Shown in pieces: positions 35,134 through 47,989 of a DNA stretch of 64,000 nt. The DNA is from Diorhabda sublineata (Eukaryota; Arthropoda; Insecta; Coleoptera; Chrysomelidae). The notes beneath the pieces are model-generated. The model saw nothing but the letters and a program-made list of their open reading frames with translations. It ran no database searches and was not told where the DNA came from. The translations under genes and the position numbers were made by a program. How positions within the stretch are numbered: position 1 is the first letter of the stretch; every line of letters starts with the position of its first letter. The stretch is from contig NC_079480.1 in NCBI RefSeq assembly GCF_026230105.1, positions 24,098,488 through 24,162,487 of the forward strand, given 5' to 3'.

Positions 35134-38100
35134 ATGCCCGGAAGAACCAAGGTCCACTCATTTTCGAAACTAGAGCCAGTTGTCATACGCGGTAAGTATT
35201 TAGAAAATAAAATTTTTAACTCGACAGAATTCAACAAATTATTTGAATATAAAAAAAAATCATTTAATCGTAATAATTTTCAACTATTTTCTATTAAAAA
35301 TTGAAAAAAAAATAATTTTAGTAGGGATTAATATCTTTCAGTGAAATAATGTTTACTTGGCAACGTTGTAAATTATTCGACTTATAATAAACGTGACTGT
35401 TTTTTTGAAGGTTAATTTTTATAGATTTGTAGAAATTACGAATTTCATCAACGATTAGTTAAATTGAACCAAATTTTGAAACATAATCACTATATTTTGA
35501 AATTCTTTTAAATAAATTCATTGTTTATATAATAAATGCCATAAACTAACGGAAATACATAAACCAGAAATGCACAATACTTTTGACATTTCAGGGTTAT
35601 GTGGTTATGTTTGTGATAACTTTTGTGTTTTATCCTAAAATAGAGTTTCGATCTTATTTTTTACATTTGTACACAATATCGTTTTCTTCATAATAAAGAA
35701 ATAAAAATACTTTATGTTCAGTACATAAAGAAAACAAGTCTATTTAAAAACAATTAAAGAAAGCAATTATGTTTGAGAGATAATTACGCCATCTACGCTT
35801 TAAAGTGACAACTCTAATGGTTTACTACTTGATCGTATCGTAGAAAACTGTAAAATATTATCGAATAATAGAGGTTGGAACTTAAACTTCTATAGATTAA
35901 AAATAACCACTATTCATTGCGAATAACCAAAAAAATTCTATACCTGTCATTTTAAGCTAATCAGATGCTTTAACTTTGACAGGCTGCTACAACAACCGGA
36001 ATTTTTACTGGTTGATCTTATCGAAGAAAATTAAGAATATTTCGAATGATAGAGGTGGGAATTTATACTTCTACAGTTTCAAAATAACAAGCATAACTTT
36101 GACAGGTTGCTATGATAACCTGAATTTTCCTAAAAATTATTCGGTCGCGTGACCTAACCGCATTTCCCCGCCTAGACAGCTGTCACGTGCATTGATAGTT
36201 AGCCAAAGTAAAATGAATTAAATGTTACAGACCCGCATCGGGTCACTATATAGTGGCGTCACTCAAAGCTGATTGGTGTACTGTTTTTATGATTGACAAA
36301 ATGTTTGGACTAATTTTTTTTAATTGTTTTCAACATAGAATGAAAAAAAAGTTTGTTTTATTAATTTTTGAGACTTTAACTGAATAAAAATCATTATAAA
36401 TTTATTTTGTATCATTGTCAAATATCCTATTGTAATCATACAGAGGTCGGCATACATAAGTCATGCAACGCTCTCGTAAAATCGGCATAAGTCCGGCAAC
36501 ACTCATGAGTCTGACAACACTGACGAAAAAGATGAAAACGAAGCATGTTTAACGAATTTCAACAACAATTTTCGAACTCGTCGCTACCAAATCGTTCAAC
36601 AGTGTCGAAGACGTACCAGAAATTCTTTAAAACGGGCTCTGTTGCCGACGCGCCGCGTTCTGAACAATCGGTGTCCATAACAACTAACGAAAATATGGAA
36701 ACAGTAGCGCTGGTGTTAGTTGAGCAGCCGAATCGATCTGCAATGCGGCTACGTGCCAAATTTATCTGGAAGTGCACAAAGATTTACGTGGGCAACGATC
36801 CAACACTCCGTACATCCGTCATTTCATGCAAATAGGAGCTTCGCTGCACTACGGGTTATGTGTACGGGGGTACCTTAATGCTCATTTTGGAAAATGGATA
36901 GACAGACGCGGAATCGTCATGTGACCTCAAACCCTGTGTTGTCTTCCTGTAGGAATCACGCATCCTTCGCAAGACCTGCCTGTCCGCTGGGAAACGTTAT
37001 GGTAAATGCATTGATCAAGATGGGTATCAATTTGAACACTTACAGTAACCCTTTATGAATCCCTTCCGTAAATTATTTTAATAAATTCACTTTGAAGCTG
37101 CATTTTTTCTTGTTAATGCAAATTTTTTGTCTGACTTATCCCGATCTCTCCCCCACAAATCAAACTTCATCATATTCAACATGTTTTTTATTAATTATAA
37201 TCACAAAATTCACATTCAAAGTAGGCATTTTCTTGGGTTATCGATATTTAAACAGATGCAGAACCGGCAGATTTTGAAAGAGCCGTTTGTGCTTCTGGCT
37301 ATGGAAAATTCAACATAATTTTATACTGCATCTCCACGGCGGCGGGATGGTCATCTGTTTTCGAAACAACTGCCATGTCATACGTCTTCCCAGCAGCAGA
37401 ATGCGACCTCCAGCTCACACTTAATCACAAGGGACTATTGAACGCCGTTACATATGCAGGTAAGTGTGAAATTTTCCATATTTTCCTATACAATTTTATA
37501 TAAATTCAGTTTAGATCGAAATATATTTGATGTGAAACGATTGTAGATTACAGTTCTTTCAATATCAATTGCAGATTATAAAAACCCTTGCCGACAATTT
37601 TGTTTGATTATGCAGTTGCACTTAATTGTGATCTTACTTGGACGAGTAAAATGTACCTGCCTGTAAGGGCGTTTGGTTTAAATAAGGTACCAGACGTGTA
37701 CTGAGCTCTTTTTGTATCCCATTCGTCTATTAGAACTTCGGTACTCTATTATCAGGCATAAATAATATTGTCGCCATCGAACTATCCTTGACGATTCGGT
37801 TATTGCCATCCGTTTATTCAGTTTTTTGTGTTTAAAACCACATGATGCAATCTTTCTCACTAAACTGTGCAATTTCATTGTCTTCATTCGCCCATGGTCT
37901 AATGAACGCCAAATTTGTATTTATGAATTAAATCTCACCAAGCCACGTCACTGCTTATTACAGATTATCTGGTAGCTTCGATCAATAGTCATTTATGTTT
38001 ACGATTCGATGTTTTCATTGGTAAACAGTGGAGATGTTGAGTCCACATGGACTGACGGTTTGTTAGATGTAACATTATTTTTCATTTCTTAATTTGGTAC

Positions 38101-41100
38101 GAGTGCCGAGCGTATTTATGAAATATTGATTGTTCCTCGCATAACTGTCTTCTGCAATTGACATTGGAAGAACTCTACACGTTTTCGGTGTTAATAAAAC
38201 TAATTAATTACCAATTAAAATGATTTTGTTGGTAAAAAGTGTCAATATAAACTTATGGTAGTTTTAGAGTAATTATTTCCAGGAATGATATCGAGTGCTT
38301 TTATTTGGGGCTTCTTGTGTGACACATTAGGAAGAAAAAAACTTCTAACCATCGGTTTATTGCTCGATGGTTTGTTTTTAATGATGGCAGCACTTTCCCA
38401 AAACTTCCAACTACTAATGATCGCTAAATTTCTAGGCGGATTTATGTAAGCTAAATATAAAATGAAAACAAATTTTTTTCTATATTATAGAATTTTGTAG
38501 TATCAACGGACCATTCGCAGCTTTGACGGCGTATCTATCGGAATTTCACTGTGCCAAACAACGAGCTAGAGTTCAGATGATTTTGGGAGCTATATTCAGC
38601 TTGGGAAATTTAATTTTACCTTTACTAGCGCTAATAATATTACCTTTCGATATTAAATTGAAATTGGGGAGTTTAGGTAGGATAATTTTAATAAAATCCC
38701 CATTGTACAATAGCAAAAGCGTATCTTACCTTCAAAATTTAGTTTCTCGATTCACTGACATAAATATAATAAGTCGTGTGTCTAATTAAGAAAAACACAT
38801 TTTTTGCCGTGCTTGTAGAAGGATTCATCTTTTGCCCCAAAATAGGCTTCAGTTCCATCAATTGCTTCTTCATTTGAGCTGAATTACTTACCGGCGAGCA
38901 TTTTTTTGACATCATCGAATAGCCAGTAGTCACTGGGTGCCAGATCTGGACTATACGATAGATGAAGTAGCAGCTCGAAGTGTAATTCGTTCAATTTAAT
39001 CATCGTTGCCATCGACTTGCGAATAGGTGCATGGTCTTGGTGAAACAGTAGATTTTTCTTCGACATATGAGGTCGTTTTTCCACTAACTCTATGTAGTAT
39101 TCGCTATTGGTTGTTTCCCCCTCTTGGAGAGAGAGTCGATGAACAATATTTCATACGCATCCCAAAATACTGAAGCCATAAAATTCCCAGCTGACTCTTG
39201 TGCCTTCAGATGATAATCGTTTTGATTCCGGAGTGAAGTGACGGATCCATGTTTCATCCATTATCACATATCGATGCAAAAAATCTGATGCATTACGTGG
39301 TGTAAACATGGCCAAACACTGCTCTGAATCCAAAGTGGCTTCAGTCAAATGGATGTCACTTCCTTCTTATCAATCAAAATGTCATGAAATTTCACACTTA
39401 GTCTTTTGAAAGTTGGTACTTCTTAAACGTCGTATGTATTTGACAATGGTAGTGTCATCTCAATTTTGAGGTTAATCGTGACAATTCACTCTTCTTATTT
39501 TGAATAAATGGTCTGTACCCAACTAGTGTAAAGTCATTTTCAATTTGTTTCATAATCTTTTTACGAAATATTTTCTTTTAGTTTGTTTATTTTATTATAC
39601 GTAACATTTTTAATTCCCATTTATGTTTCATATTATTACAATCCGATAATTTTTCAGAATTTCATTCTTGGAATATTTATCTAATGGTGAGTTCTCTGCC
39701 GGCTATTGCCAGTGGCGTGGCTTTTATTTTCTTGCCGGAGAGTCCGAAATTTTTGATGACAATAGGTGATAACAAAAAAGCGTTGCAAGTTTTCAAAAAA
39801 GTTTATCACGTCAATACAGGATATCCGGAAGAAACTTACCCAGTATGTGATAATAAATAAATATTTTCGTAAATAAATGTTAATCTAAACGATTTTAGAT
39901 TAAATATTTGGTTGACGAAGTGAATAATTTCGATATAAATCTTAGCGCTAACGACGTTACAACAATAAAAACCAATAAACAAATGTTAAAAGAAGGATTC
40001 CATCAAATTAAACCGATATTTCTACCACCACATGTCACTAAAATCGTATTAGTATTTTTACTACAATTTATGATTATGATGGGGTGAGTTTATAAACTTT
40101 TCACAGTGCGATACATAACTGTTAGATGGCGCAATCTATCATTTACAATTTACTGTCAAAAGTTTTCCAATATGGCGCCTGGTATTAGAATGTATTTTAA
40201 GGTTTTTAAAATAAATTCTTGATTTTTTTGCGATTGAACTCTAGTTATTTAAACATCTCATCGACTTTATATGTAAAATTAATTAAAAAACGAGGTGGAT
40301 GATGAATTACCGTAGTCATACATCAAGAGGTTACTGACCTAAATTTACATTTACGCGCGCCATATTGAATCACGTGAGTTTGAGAGCCCAATTAGTAGTG
40401 ATAAAGCGAAATGATATTTGACGTCATTATAAACATATTCATATTTCATTTTCAATGTTGACAACTATTAAATAATATTTTAGTCATAAATAGTTAAAAA
40501 AAAAATAATATTAACAAAAAGCAAAGCCTGGAACGGAAGTTAAGTTACAGTTATCGTTTAAAGGAAGACGTAGTGTTACGTCCGCAATGGAAGAGTGTGA
40601 CGTCATCGCGAGAAATTGTTTCTACACTGATAAAAATGTTTGAACATCCAAAAATGAGTTAATTATATCATTACGGGCAGTTTGACCCGTTTAAAGGACT
40701 GAATATATTATTTTCGACGCCATTAAAAGTGAACAACGCTATTATATCTTGCAAATGACAGATTGTGCCATTTTGTACAATATTTTTTTTATTTAACTTA
40801 CAGGATGTAATAGTAACAATGAGATTCAACTAACAAATTTTATTTCTAGGTTATGTTTATAACTCTGGTCGCATTCTTTTGTTTATATTTCGATTTTTGA
40901 AAATTTTCAAAAGATACACATAGAAAAAGTCTTTTATATGTTTATTTTCCACATTGTTTAATACGAGGATGATCAGATTTTGATTATTTAATATTTTTCC
41001 TACTGTTCTCTACCTCCTTCACAGAATTTTGAACTAAATAAAACAAATTACTTGATAGGTACCATTTTTAACGAACATGTTAACATATAAAGTATAATTT

Positions 41101-44100
41101 GAATTAAAATATTATTACAATGAAAATAGAAAATATATTCGTCAAATACTTAGTGATTTGATAAAAAAATTGAGAATTTTAAAACTTCGCTGTTGGCAAC
41201 GTTGTGCTCCATTATATTTCGTGACCGTAGTTGTTTAATATCTAGACGGACGCGACTATCTCGATAGAGATGGGAGGAATCAGCAACTGGAACTGTTATT
41301 CACAATACTAACGTAACAAGTCGCGCCATTTTATACAAATTTTTTACTTACTATAATACAGTGTAATATCAACAATGAGAATCAATTAACAACTAATTTT
41401 TAGGGGTTTTTATTAATAGAAAGTTGACATAGAATGATATTATAAACTTCTAAAAGTGTTAAAACAATTATAACAGTTTGAACTAACGTTTTTATCTATT
41501 TTTTTGTGATTTTTCACAATTTTAATTACCTAATATTGATATCTACTTTTTAAATTCTAAAACTCTCTGTTTGGTTTGTTTTTTTGACATTTTCGAACTT
41601 AAACTACACAAAAAAACTAAAACTGGAGTAAATAAAATAATTAGAAATACAATTGACGTTATTAACTGCACCTCTCGGCTAAAAGAAACTAATTCTTTTA
41701 GTTTAAATACTTTGAGGTTATGGTTACCTCAAATTTACCAAGCCATGAACGATTATCAGTATTATAACAACAAAAGTGCCACATTATGCGAAACTTTGGA
41801 AATATTTCAACCAAAGACTGAAATTTTTAATACAACAGTATCGACATGTCAAATAGTGAGTAGAAAAACGTCCGATAAAAATTTTTTTTCCTCTTCTTTT
41901 CTATTAATTTTAGAACTCTAATAATACCGAAGTGTACACGAATTCTATGATAGTGGCTACTACGAGTATAATTGGTTACATAACCGCAGGAACTTTGATA
42001 AATTCTTTAGGAAAGAAGACATTACTAGGTTAGTTTTATATTTATGCAATCTAGCAATGGCAGCCGTGGGGTAAACAATCAACTTCCTCTTACATACTCG
42101 TGTTAGCTTCTCTATTTTTTTTTTTTCAATAGTGAGATTTGTTTTGTATTATTTTCAAGAGTTTTAATGAGAACCCATTTTCCACAAATTTCCAATATAC
42201 TTGTTTACCGCTTTCCTACTCTAAGCACAGGACTAACATAGTTGAAAAGAAACCCACAAAACCACGTTTCCCTGAGAAAAATTCGCCTTCTTCAAGTAGA
42301 AAGTCTCAAAGAAGCCCTTTTGGAATAAAACTGGATATAATAAGGTATAAAATCCAACAAATAATTTCAAAAACCAAGCAAAAACTTCTGACAAAAGCTT
42401 TTGTTTAACCCACAGCGACCATTTTGAGAATGGGCATCAATTGATTTCAACAATTCGTTAGATTGCTAAATTATTAGATTAGATTTACGTAACCAATGTC
42501 GTTTTAGGTATTTTAGGGTTTATTTCCGGTTCTATGGCGATGATGTTGTATTTTTCTGAAAACGTAGCTTCCACCATAGCATTTTCTGCGATGTTCGTAA
42601 CTTTCGGTAGTATTGGAATAAATGTTATATTGGCAGTTGTTGTAGATCTTACCCCTACGTCATTACGGTCAGTATACAATTTATTTATACTCTATTTTAT
42701 AAATTTTCTACAATATTGTTCAAAACATATATTAAAAATATTTTTAATGGACACTTAAGACTTTAAACCACATGTGGCAACGTGGTTTCTTCACATTTTA
42801 ATTATTATTGGAAGAATCCTTGAAGTACACTACACACTTTTATGGCGTTTCGTTTCTAATTTTAAAAATTAAAAGTATATAAAATAAATAATTTAAAAAA
42901 AAAACATTAATTTTTGATGTATTTGTAATAATTATACCGAGCATAACATAAACAAAAATATGCAACGAAAAAATTTTGAGGTAAAGTGTTATTAATACAC
43001 CATATTTTAAACGATTGATTAATCGCTTTAACCGTTAGTCTGTGTTTCGTAGATTACCTTGTTGCCTAATTTCCATTTCAAATATAATATTCTAATATTT
43101 ATCAAATTGATAAAAATACGTAAACGTCAATGGTCTTACGTCATATTGAAATTGACATAACAGTTTCCATGTTGAATAAAATGGAATAAAATTTAATAAA
43201 TATCTCTAGCAATTATGGCGTAACTTTAATTATATTTTTACTAAAATCTATTGAAAATAATATTAATAGACGTTATTAATATTTTGAAATAAAAAAATAG
43301 TGAATGACGCTTTTAGTGCCATGGCAGTTTCTCTAACGATGATGTTTGGCAGATTTGGTGCCGCCATTGGGAATTTGATTTTTCCTTACCTTTTAGAATC
43401 GGGATGTGCACCACCGTTTTTCTCCGTCGGATCTGTGATGATTGGTAAGTTTCTCATTATAAAAACGTCGAATATTCAGGAATTACCTTGATTTATACAC
43501 AATTTATTTCACACGACGTTAACACAGATACTTCGCTGACAGACACATACGACTGAGATTATATACTCGACTGAGGTTATCACAGATCACACTGTGTGGT
43601 CTGTGGAGGTTATACTGATCTCAGACGAATACTTTAAACACCAACGGTCATAATTCGACAATGGATTATGCTTAAAATGCATCGTTGTCTAATTGACTCC
43701 GATGAAAGCAATGATCATGTAAAATTTATTTGCCCAATACGAAGCTTTGTGATCTATGTTGTTTATTAAAAAAAAGATAAAATTTTCAAAACTATTTTAA
43801 ATATTTTATTAGAATAAATTCACCGATCCATAAAAACTTTTTTTCTATTTCACTAAATGGTATTTACTTAGGGTTAAATGGATACTACGACCTCGAAAAC
43901 GCTAAGCTAACATGTTTTTATTATGACCCTAAACCGGTCACACTTTGGATACGGTTTTTATTGTAATATAAAATAAAATTTTTGAGGAATAAAGTTTTTT
44001 CAACTCTCTCATGAATAATAACTTGATTAAAAATATTAATATAATAAATATGTTTATTATATGCTTTGAATATTAAATAATAGTTTGGATAGGATAGCGC

Positions 44101-44361
44101 ATAAAATTGAAATAAACCAACAACATTTGGCAACGTTGTGCTTTGTTATATTTCGTGACCGTGGTTGTTTAATATCTAGACGGACGCGACTAACTCGTTA
44201 GAGATGGGAGGAATCGATAACTGGAACTATTATACTTGAACTTAACCTATATTTTCACTATTTGAGCATAAAATATATTTTCAAAATCCGTATTTTACGT
44301 TTCAGGCTGTGCTTTCTTGGCATACTTCCTTCCAAATACGGATATGAAAGCATTGCTATAA
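35134..44361 (+). CDS. SV2-like major facilitator superfamily transporter, eleven exons
   Basis: A membrane transporter resembling insect synaptic-vesicle-glycoprotein-2-like MFS proteins; substrate unknown. Exons: 35134-35191, 37256-37459, 38283-38445, 38501-38676, 39658-39842, 39899-40083, 41702-41855, 41914-42028, 42508-42667, 43317-43444, 44306-44361. All are GT-AG and in phase, giving 527 aa, which is full length for the insect SV2-like group. The N-terminal part reads DFERAVCASGYGKFN, then GWSSVFETTAMSYVFPAAEC. MFS motif A is GFLCDTLGRKK (residues 97-107). LPESPKFLM (226-234) closes the first six-helix half. VVVDLTPTSLRAMAVSLTMM and FGRFGAAIGNLIFPYLL are in the second half. The start rests on a small 19-codon exon ending in the required phase (CGC G|gtaagt). 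Introns carry four MITE or transposase remnants. Confidence 0.92.
35828..36135 (+). repeat. Two-copy tandem repeat, about 183-bp period, in intron 1
   Basis: gatcgtatcgtagaaaa at 35831 and gatcttatcgaagaaaa at 36014 start two direct copies. Both contain a gatagaggt-ggaa-tt box, a cttcta-ag-tt--aaataac phrase and ctttgacaggctgctac or its variant. The copies are diverged. Confidence 0.7.
36436..37060 (+). pseudogene. DDE transposase with internal deletion, in intron 1 of the transporter
   Basis: A 96-codon frame from 36545 reads NEFQQQFSNSSLPNRSTV then KFFKTGSVADAPRSEQS, a helix-turn-helix transposase N-terminus. After a short gap come WIDRRGIVM near 36895 and WERYGKCIDQDGYQFEHLQ near 36990-37050, matching the family's C-terminal end. 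The central catalytic region is missing and stops are present. Flanking phrases ggcaacactcatgag and gacaacactgacg stand just upstream. Confidence 0.7.
37559..38167 (+). mobile_element. Non-autonomous DNA element with 17-bp inverted ends, in intron 2 of the transporter
   Basis: The left end tcaatatcaattgcaga and right end tctgcaattgacattgg are inverted repeats 609 bp apart. The interior is the inverted counterpart of 9425-10130, including tccatgtggactgacggttt and cactaaactgtgcaatttca. It has no transposase, so it depends on an element not seen here. The 69-codon minus-strand frame inside is not supported as a gene. Confidence 0.85.
38750..39480 (-). pseudogene. Mariner-type transposase remnant in intron 4 of the transporter
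   Basis: Minus-strand frames give MDETWIRHFTPESKRLSSEG (first catalytic Asp), KKNLLFHQDHAPIRKSMATM (second), and LSYSPDLAPSDYWLFDDVKK (third), then a degraded C-terminal part to about 38760. The three Asp blocks are in the right order and spacing for mariner. Stops and shifts near 38890, 39100 and 39150 break it. Confidence 0.85.
40735..41400 (+). repeat. Diverged direct duplication in intron 6 of the transporter
   Basis: The phrase at 40765-40850 (ccattttgtaca-attttttt ... gtaatagtaacaatgagatt) recurs at 41322-41390 (ccattttatacaaatttttt ... gtaatatcaacaatgagaat). Between them lie a segment with ttggcaacgttgtg and a tagagatgggaggaa box. No coding function is apparent, and 40084-40734 holds nothing I can name. 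Confidence 0.6.
41192..41301 (+). repeat. 110-bp dispersed repeat, copy in intron 6
   Basis: The segment from ttggcaacgttgtgctcc through gtttaatatctagacggacg to gcaactggaactgttatt matches 44127-44232 almost base for base and in the same orientation. Confidence 0.85.
42056..42425. mobile_element. MITE with inverted ends (copy 2), in intron 8 of the transporter
   Basis: The ends caatggcagccgtggggtaa and ttaacccacagcgaccattt are inverted, and the interior shares cacaaatttccaatatactt and cacaaaaccacgttt with copy 1 at 24123-24441. The 89-codon frame inside is a shadow. Confidence 0.75.
42668..43316. other. Intron 9 of the transporter, nothing recognised
   Basis: AT-rich intron sequence with no identifiable repeat or gene. 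It begins with the unusual donor gtcagt after codon position 2 of Arg. Confidence 0.5.
43868..43940 (+). mobile_element. Single arm of the foldback MITE family (copy 2)
   Basis: The run acgacctcgaaaacgctaag followed by ctaacatgtttttattatga and ccctaaacc matches the right arm of the element at 34049-34395. The opposite arm is not found, so this is a fragment in intron 10. Confidence 0.65.
44127..44232 (+). repeat. 110-bp dispersed repeat, copy in intron 10
   Basis: This is the partner of 41192-41301 (ttggcaacgttgtgctttg ... gtttaatatctagacggacg ... aactggaactattata). Two same-strand copies 2.9 kb apart in one gene could support deletion by recombination, which is inference. Confidence 0.85.
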
Positions 44362-47097
44362 GAAATTTGTATTTAAATAAGATAAATTTGATTCAAAAAT
44401 TCTATATGGTTATAATTTCAAACATATCTTATTGGTTAATTTGCAAATCTCTATAAAAAGATTTGTTATGTATTGGTTAAGCCTTCCGTCGTTTTTTTTA
44501 TGATTATCAATAATAAATTAACAAAATTTGAATCAAATTTATAAACTTTTAGGATCGTTTTTCATGTGAAAAAAAATGTTCTTATTTATATCTTATACAA
44601 TGTTCGTTTCAGAAAAACAAATATACTCCATCTTTTGACTGACTTTTTATAAGTCATATTTGACAGTTACCTTTTTATTGGTAGCACACTACGATTACTA
44701 CATATTGACATTTCAATCACTCGGTTATAATCTAATCTGAAAATTGATTATTTTTTCATTTCATTTTGAATACTGTTTCTAATTTATGTAATATTAAAAT
44801 TAAAACCACTATTTTATAATTTTGAATTAACTTTATGGCGAAAAAAACCTTTTTTGAACATCGATAGAATTCGATTACTTAAGAATCGAATGATGGTTTC
44901 GAATTCAATAAAATGTCAATGTCAACAATCAACTAACTTAAATTTGTATCAAAATGCACGTCTAAAAATAGATTTTTTCATTCAGAAACGGTCCTAAAAG
45001 AGACGATAGATGTAAGTAAATTCTATATATCACTCATCGTAAAACAATATTAATTAAAATTATTTTTTAATGTAGACAATATGTATTTTCATTACATTTA
45101 TTTATTTACCTTACACATAAATGTCTTTCTGTATAACGTGAAATAAAGGATCCTTATAATAATTTATTTTTATCACAATCCCCAAATATCACCTTTTTAA
45201 CCAGTGATGTAGTAATAAAATTACATATTTACCCATATTATCAGTTCAAAAAGTGAATTGAAAATACGCCGTCTTAGCCACGAGTCTAACCTCAAATTTC
45301 TCAGTCATCTGTCATATATACTGAACTGAGTTATTTCCCTAAAACAAAAGTTGATGCCGGTAATGACGTAGGTAAATAACTAATTCATCTGATTTCACTA
45401 GAATTTAAAGGGCTACACTTAAATATATTCAAATTACCTGAGATTTCATGCAAAAGGAAAGCTACTTATTGCAACCTACTTGATTTACTGTCACTCATTG
45501 TTTTAGCTCCCACCTCTATCTTATATAACTGCCACTGTTGCAAAACATATACATATTTAGTGAATATTCTGTGCTGTTATTCATTGTTGTAGTTCTTGTA
45601 TACATAATTTATGACAAATCGGTATTGACGTTTAGATCTCTAGATGGCGATGATTTTGTCAGATCAAAAAACATGTGAACTATTTAAATATTGGTAATCC
45701 ATGTTATATAAAACCTATTCCTGCGCTTGCTTAGTATGTAGATGTTACCAAATTTAAACGGACGCCATTTTTTAGAAGCCATTATTTTTATTGAGGCGCG
45801 TGTTTTCGTGATTATTAATTTAAATAGAACTCAATATGTTTGTATAGAATAGTGAAGTGTGTTATTTGTGATTGTGAGAATAGGAATGATAAAAAAAGTG
45901 CCAGGATTATGGTTTTACAGGTAAGACTAGATTAATATTAGATTGGTTCCATTACAAACTAAACGAAATGTTATTCTTTAAATTTATGATACTTTTAGTA
46001 CTTATTTCTGAAAACAATAAATTATACAGAAAAAATTTAATCGGGTTTATTCTAATTTAGTAGTAAAATTTCCAAAAATAGTCTGAACATACACTCTTAA
46101 AAAGTGTAAATACCATTGGCGTAGTTAATTAAAGTGATATTTCCGTTGGCAATATATTAAAAACTCTTTCTTACGCTGATGATATAAGTACAATGATTCA
46201 ATTTAATATATTCTATATCATTTTAAAGTTTTTTTCAAATCTGAAATGTGACCTTCCTTTACAAGGTATACCCATAACGTTAATAATACTATATCTTTCA
46301 TTCGTTCTTGACTCCTAAATAATGAAAATTAAGCTAGTTTTAAACATTACAATTATTGAAAAAAGTTGAGAGTCTCAAATTTACCCTGTACTCCACCACT
46401 GGTAGTAGATAATTGAAACCAGTTTATAACAGGATATGATATTTAGTACGCGTCCATTTTTCTTTCCAGTCTAAGGTTAATTTGAACTACTAATGTCAAA
46501 TTTGTCATATATTACTGTCAAATTCAAATTGTATTAATGGCGCGAAATTCAAATGCTCTTTTGCGATACCATTGCATCATAACACTTAGTCTCTGAAGAT
46601 GACAATTTAGTAGTCAAAACGCGCGTTAAACAGTATAAAAGTGATGAATATGTAAATAGTGTGGTCAGAAAGTAATATTGTATAAAATAGGTGTCTATTT
46701 CCATCAATATTTTTCAAATTGTAACATTGAGTTTTTCCATTTCTATTTTTGTTAATTTGTTTTTTAAAGAATCTTTTAAAGATTGAAAAATAAAACAAAC
46801 GTTAAGATGGATAATATATCATTTTATTTTTTGACTTTTTTAGAATAAGATATGTATTATCTTAAAAACTATCTGTACGATTACAACAAATTCCAAAAAG
46901 TCGTTTAATGATTCATTAATAAAGAATCTAATATCACAGATTTTGTAAGAATTCTTTGCATTCTTTGGTACATGCTTCAGATATACCATTTTCACGATGA
47001 AACTGATTTTCTGTAAGATAAAATGAAATAAGACATACTACGAGTGATAAATCCATCACAAACTCGAATTAAACAGAAATTTTACTAACCTATAATT
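44362..47097. other. Intergenic region between transporter and mitochondrial carrier
   Basis: The two genes converge here. I see no supported gene. The stretch has a gene-like run at 45850-45918 ending in a good donor (cag|gtaaga) but no ATG in frame. The 46940-47010 part may be a short 3' exon of the carrier. The 63-codon minus frame at 46607 has no support. Confidence 0.45.
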
Positions 47098-47898
47098 TTA
47101 CCTTTCGTCGCTAGAAACATAACTGGGTGTATGTGTAACATTTGACCCTTCATCATGTTGGTGACCTAATTTATTGAAAAAAACTTTTCCGTATTCAAAT
47201 GTAGATATCATTATGGCACAAGCAGGTGCTACTTTTATAAGTCTCGGTGCTAATCCTGTGAAAAGTCCTTTGACACCATGTTTGGCCTTTATCTGACGTA
47301 TAACGTCGATGGTTGAACGATTCTTTTTCGTTTTATCACCAGCTGATAACAGAAAAAAAATCGATTATTTGAAATTGAAATTTTCAGAATTGTTTGTACT
47401 AAACAGTTTAACTACAACAGCACCAATAGCGTCTGGTCTCTCGAGCCGGATTTGACCCATGATAGGTGAACATACACTTAATTGGAGATGTCAAATCTGT
47501 ATGCATAGACCGTAACATGTATGGCTTACTGAACGCATTATATTGTTTATAAAAATGTTTTTAATTTTGTGAATATTTGATTAAATCCAAGTCGACGGAC
47601 TGCAAATATTGAAATGATGCATAAGGACGCAGCAGAACTATTCAGACACCTATAATCACAGATGTTTTTCCAAGAAATTCCTCCTCAGACAAATCAAATA
47701 TATTTTAAAACTAAACTTACCGTTGTACAAATTTGTTTCACCAAATTCGATTTGTTGATGTGTTTTAACGACATCGAAAGGGGTAGTTACAGATGCTGCA
47801 ACCTAAGAAACAATAATAGATTTGGTAATTTAATTTAATGGTGATGTAATTTATGTAATTAGATATATATATATATATATATATATTATAAAAATACA

Positions 47899-47989
<91 letters not shown>

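Noticed and set aside
45850..45918. Cys-rich plus-strand run VKCVICDCENRNDKKSARI before a good donor, THAP-like
   Set aside because: There is no ATG in frame, the zinc pattern is incomplete, and no following exon is found.
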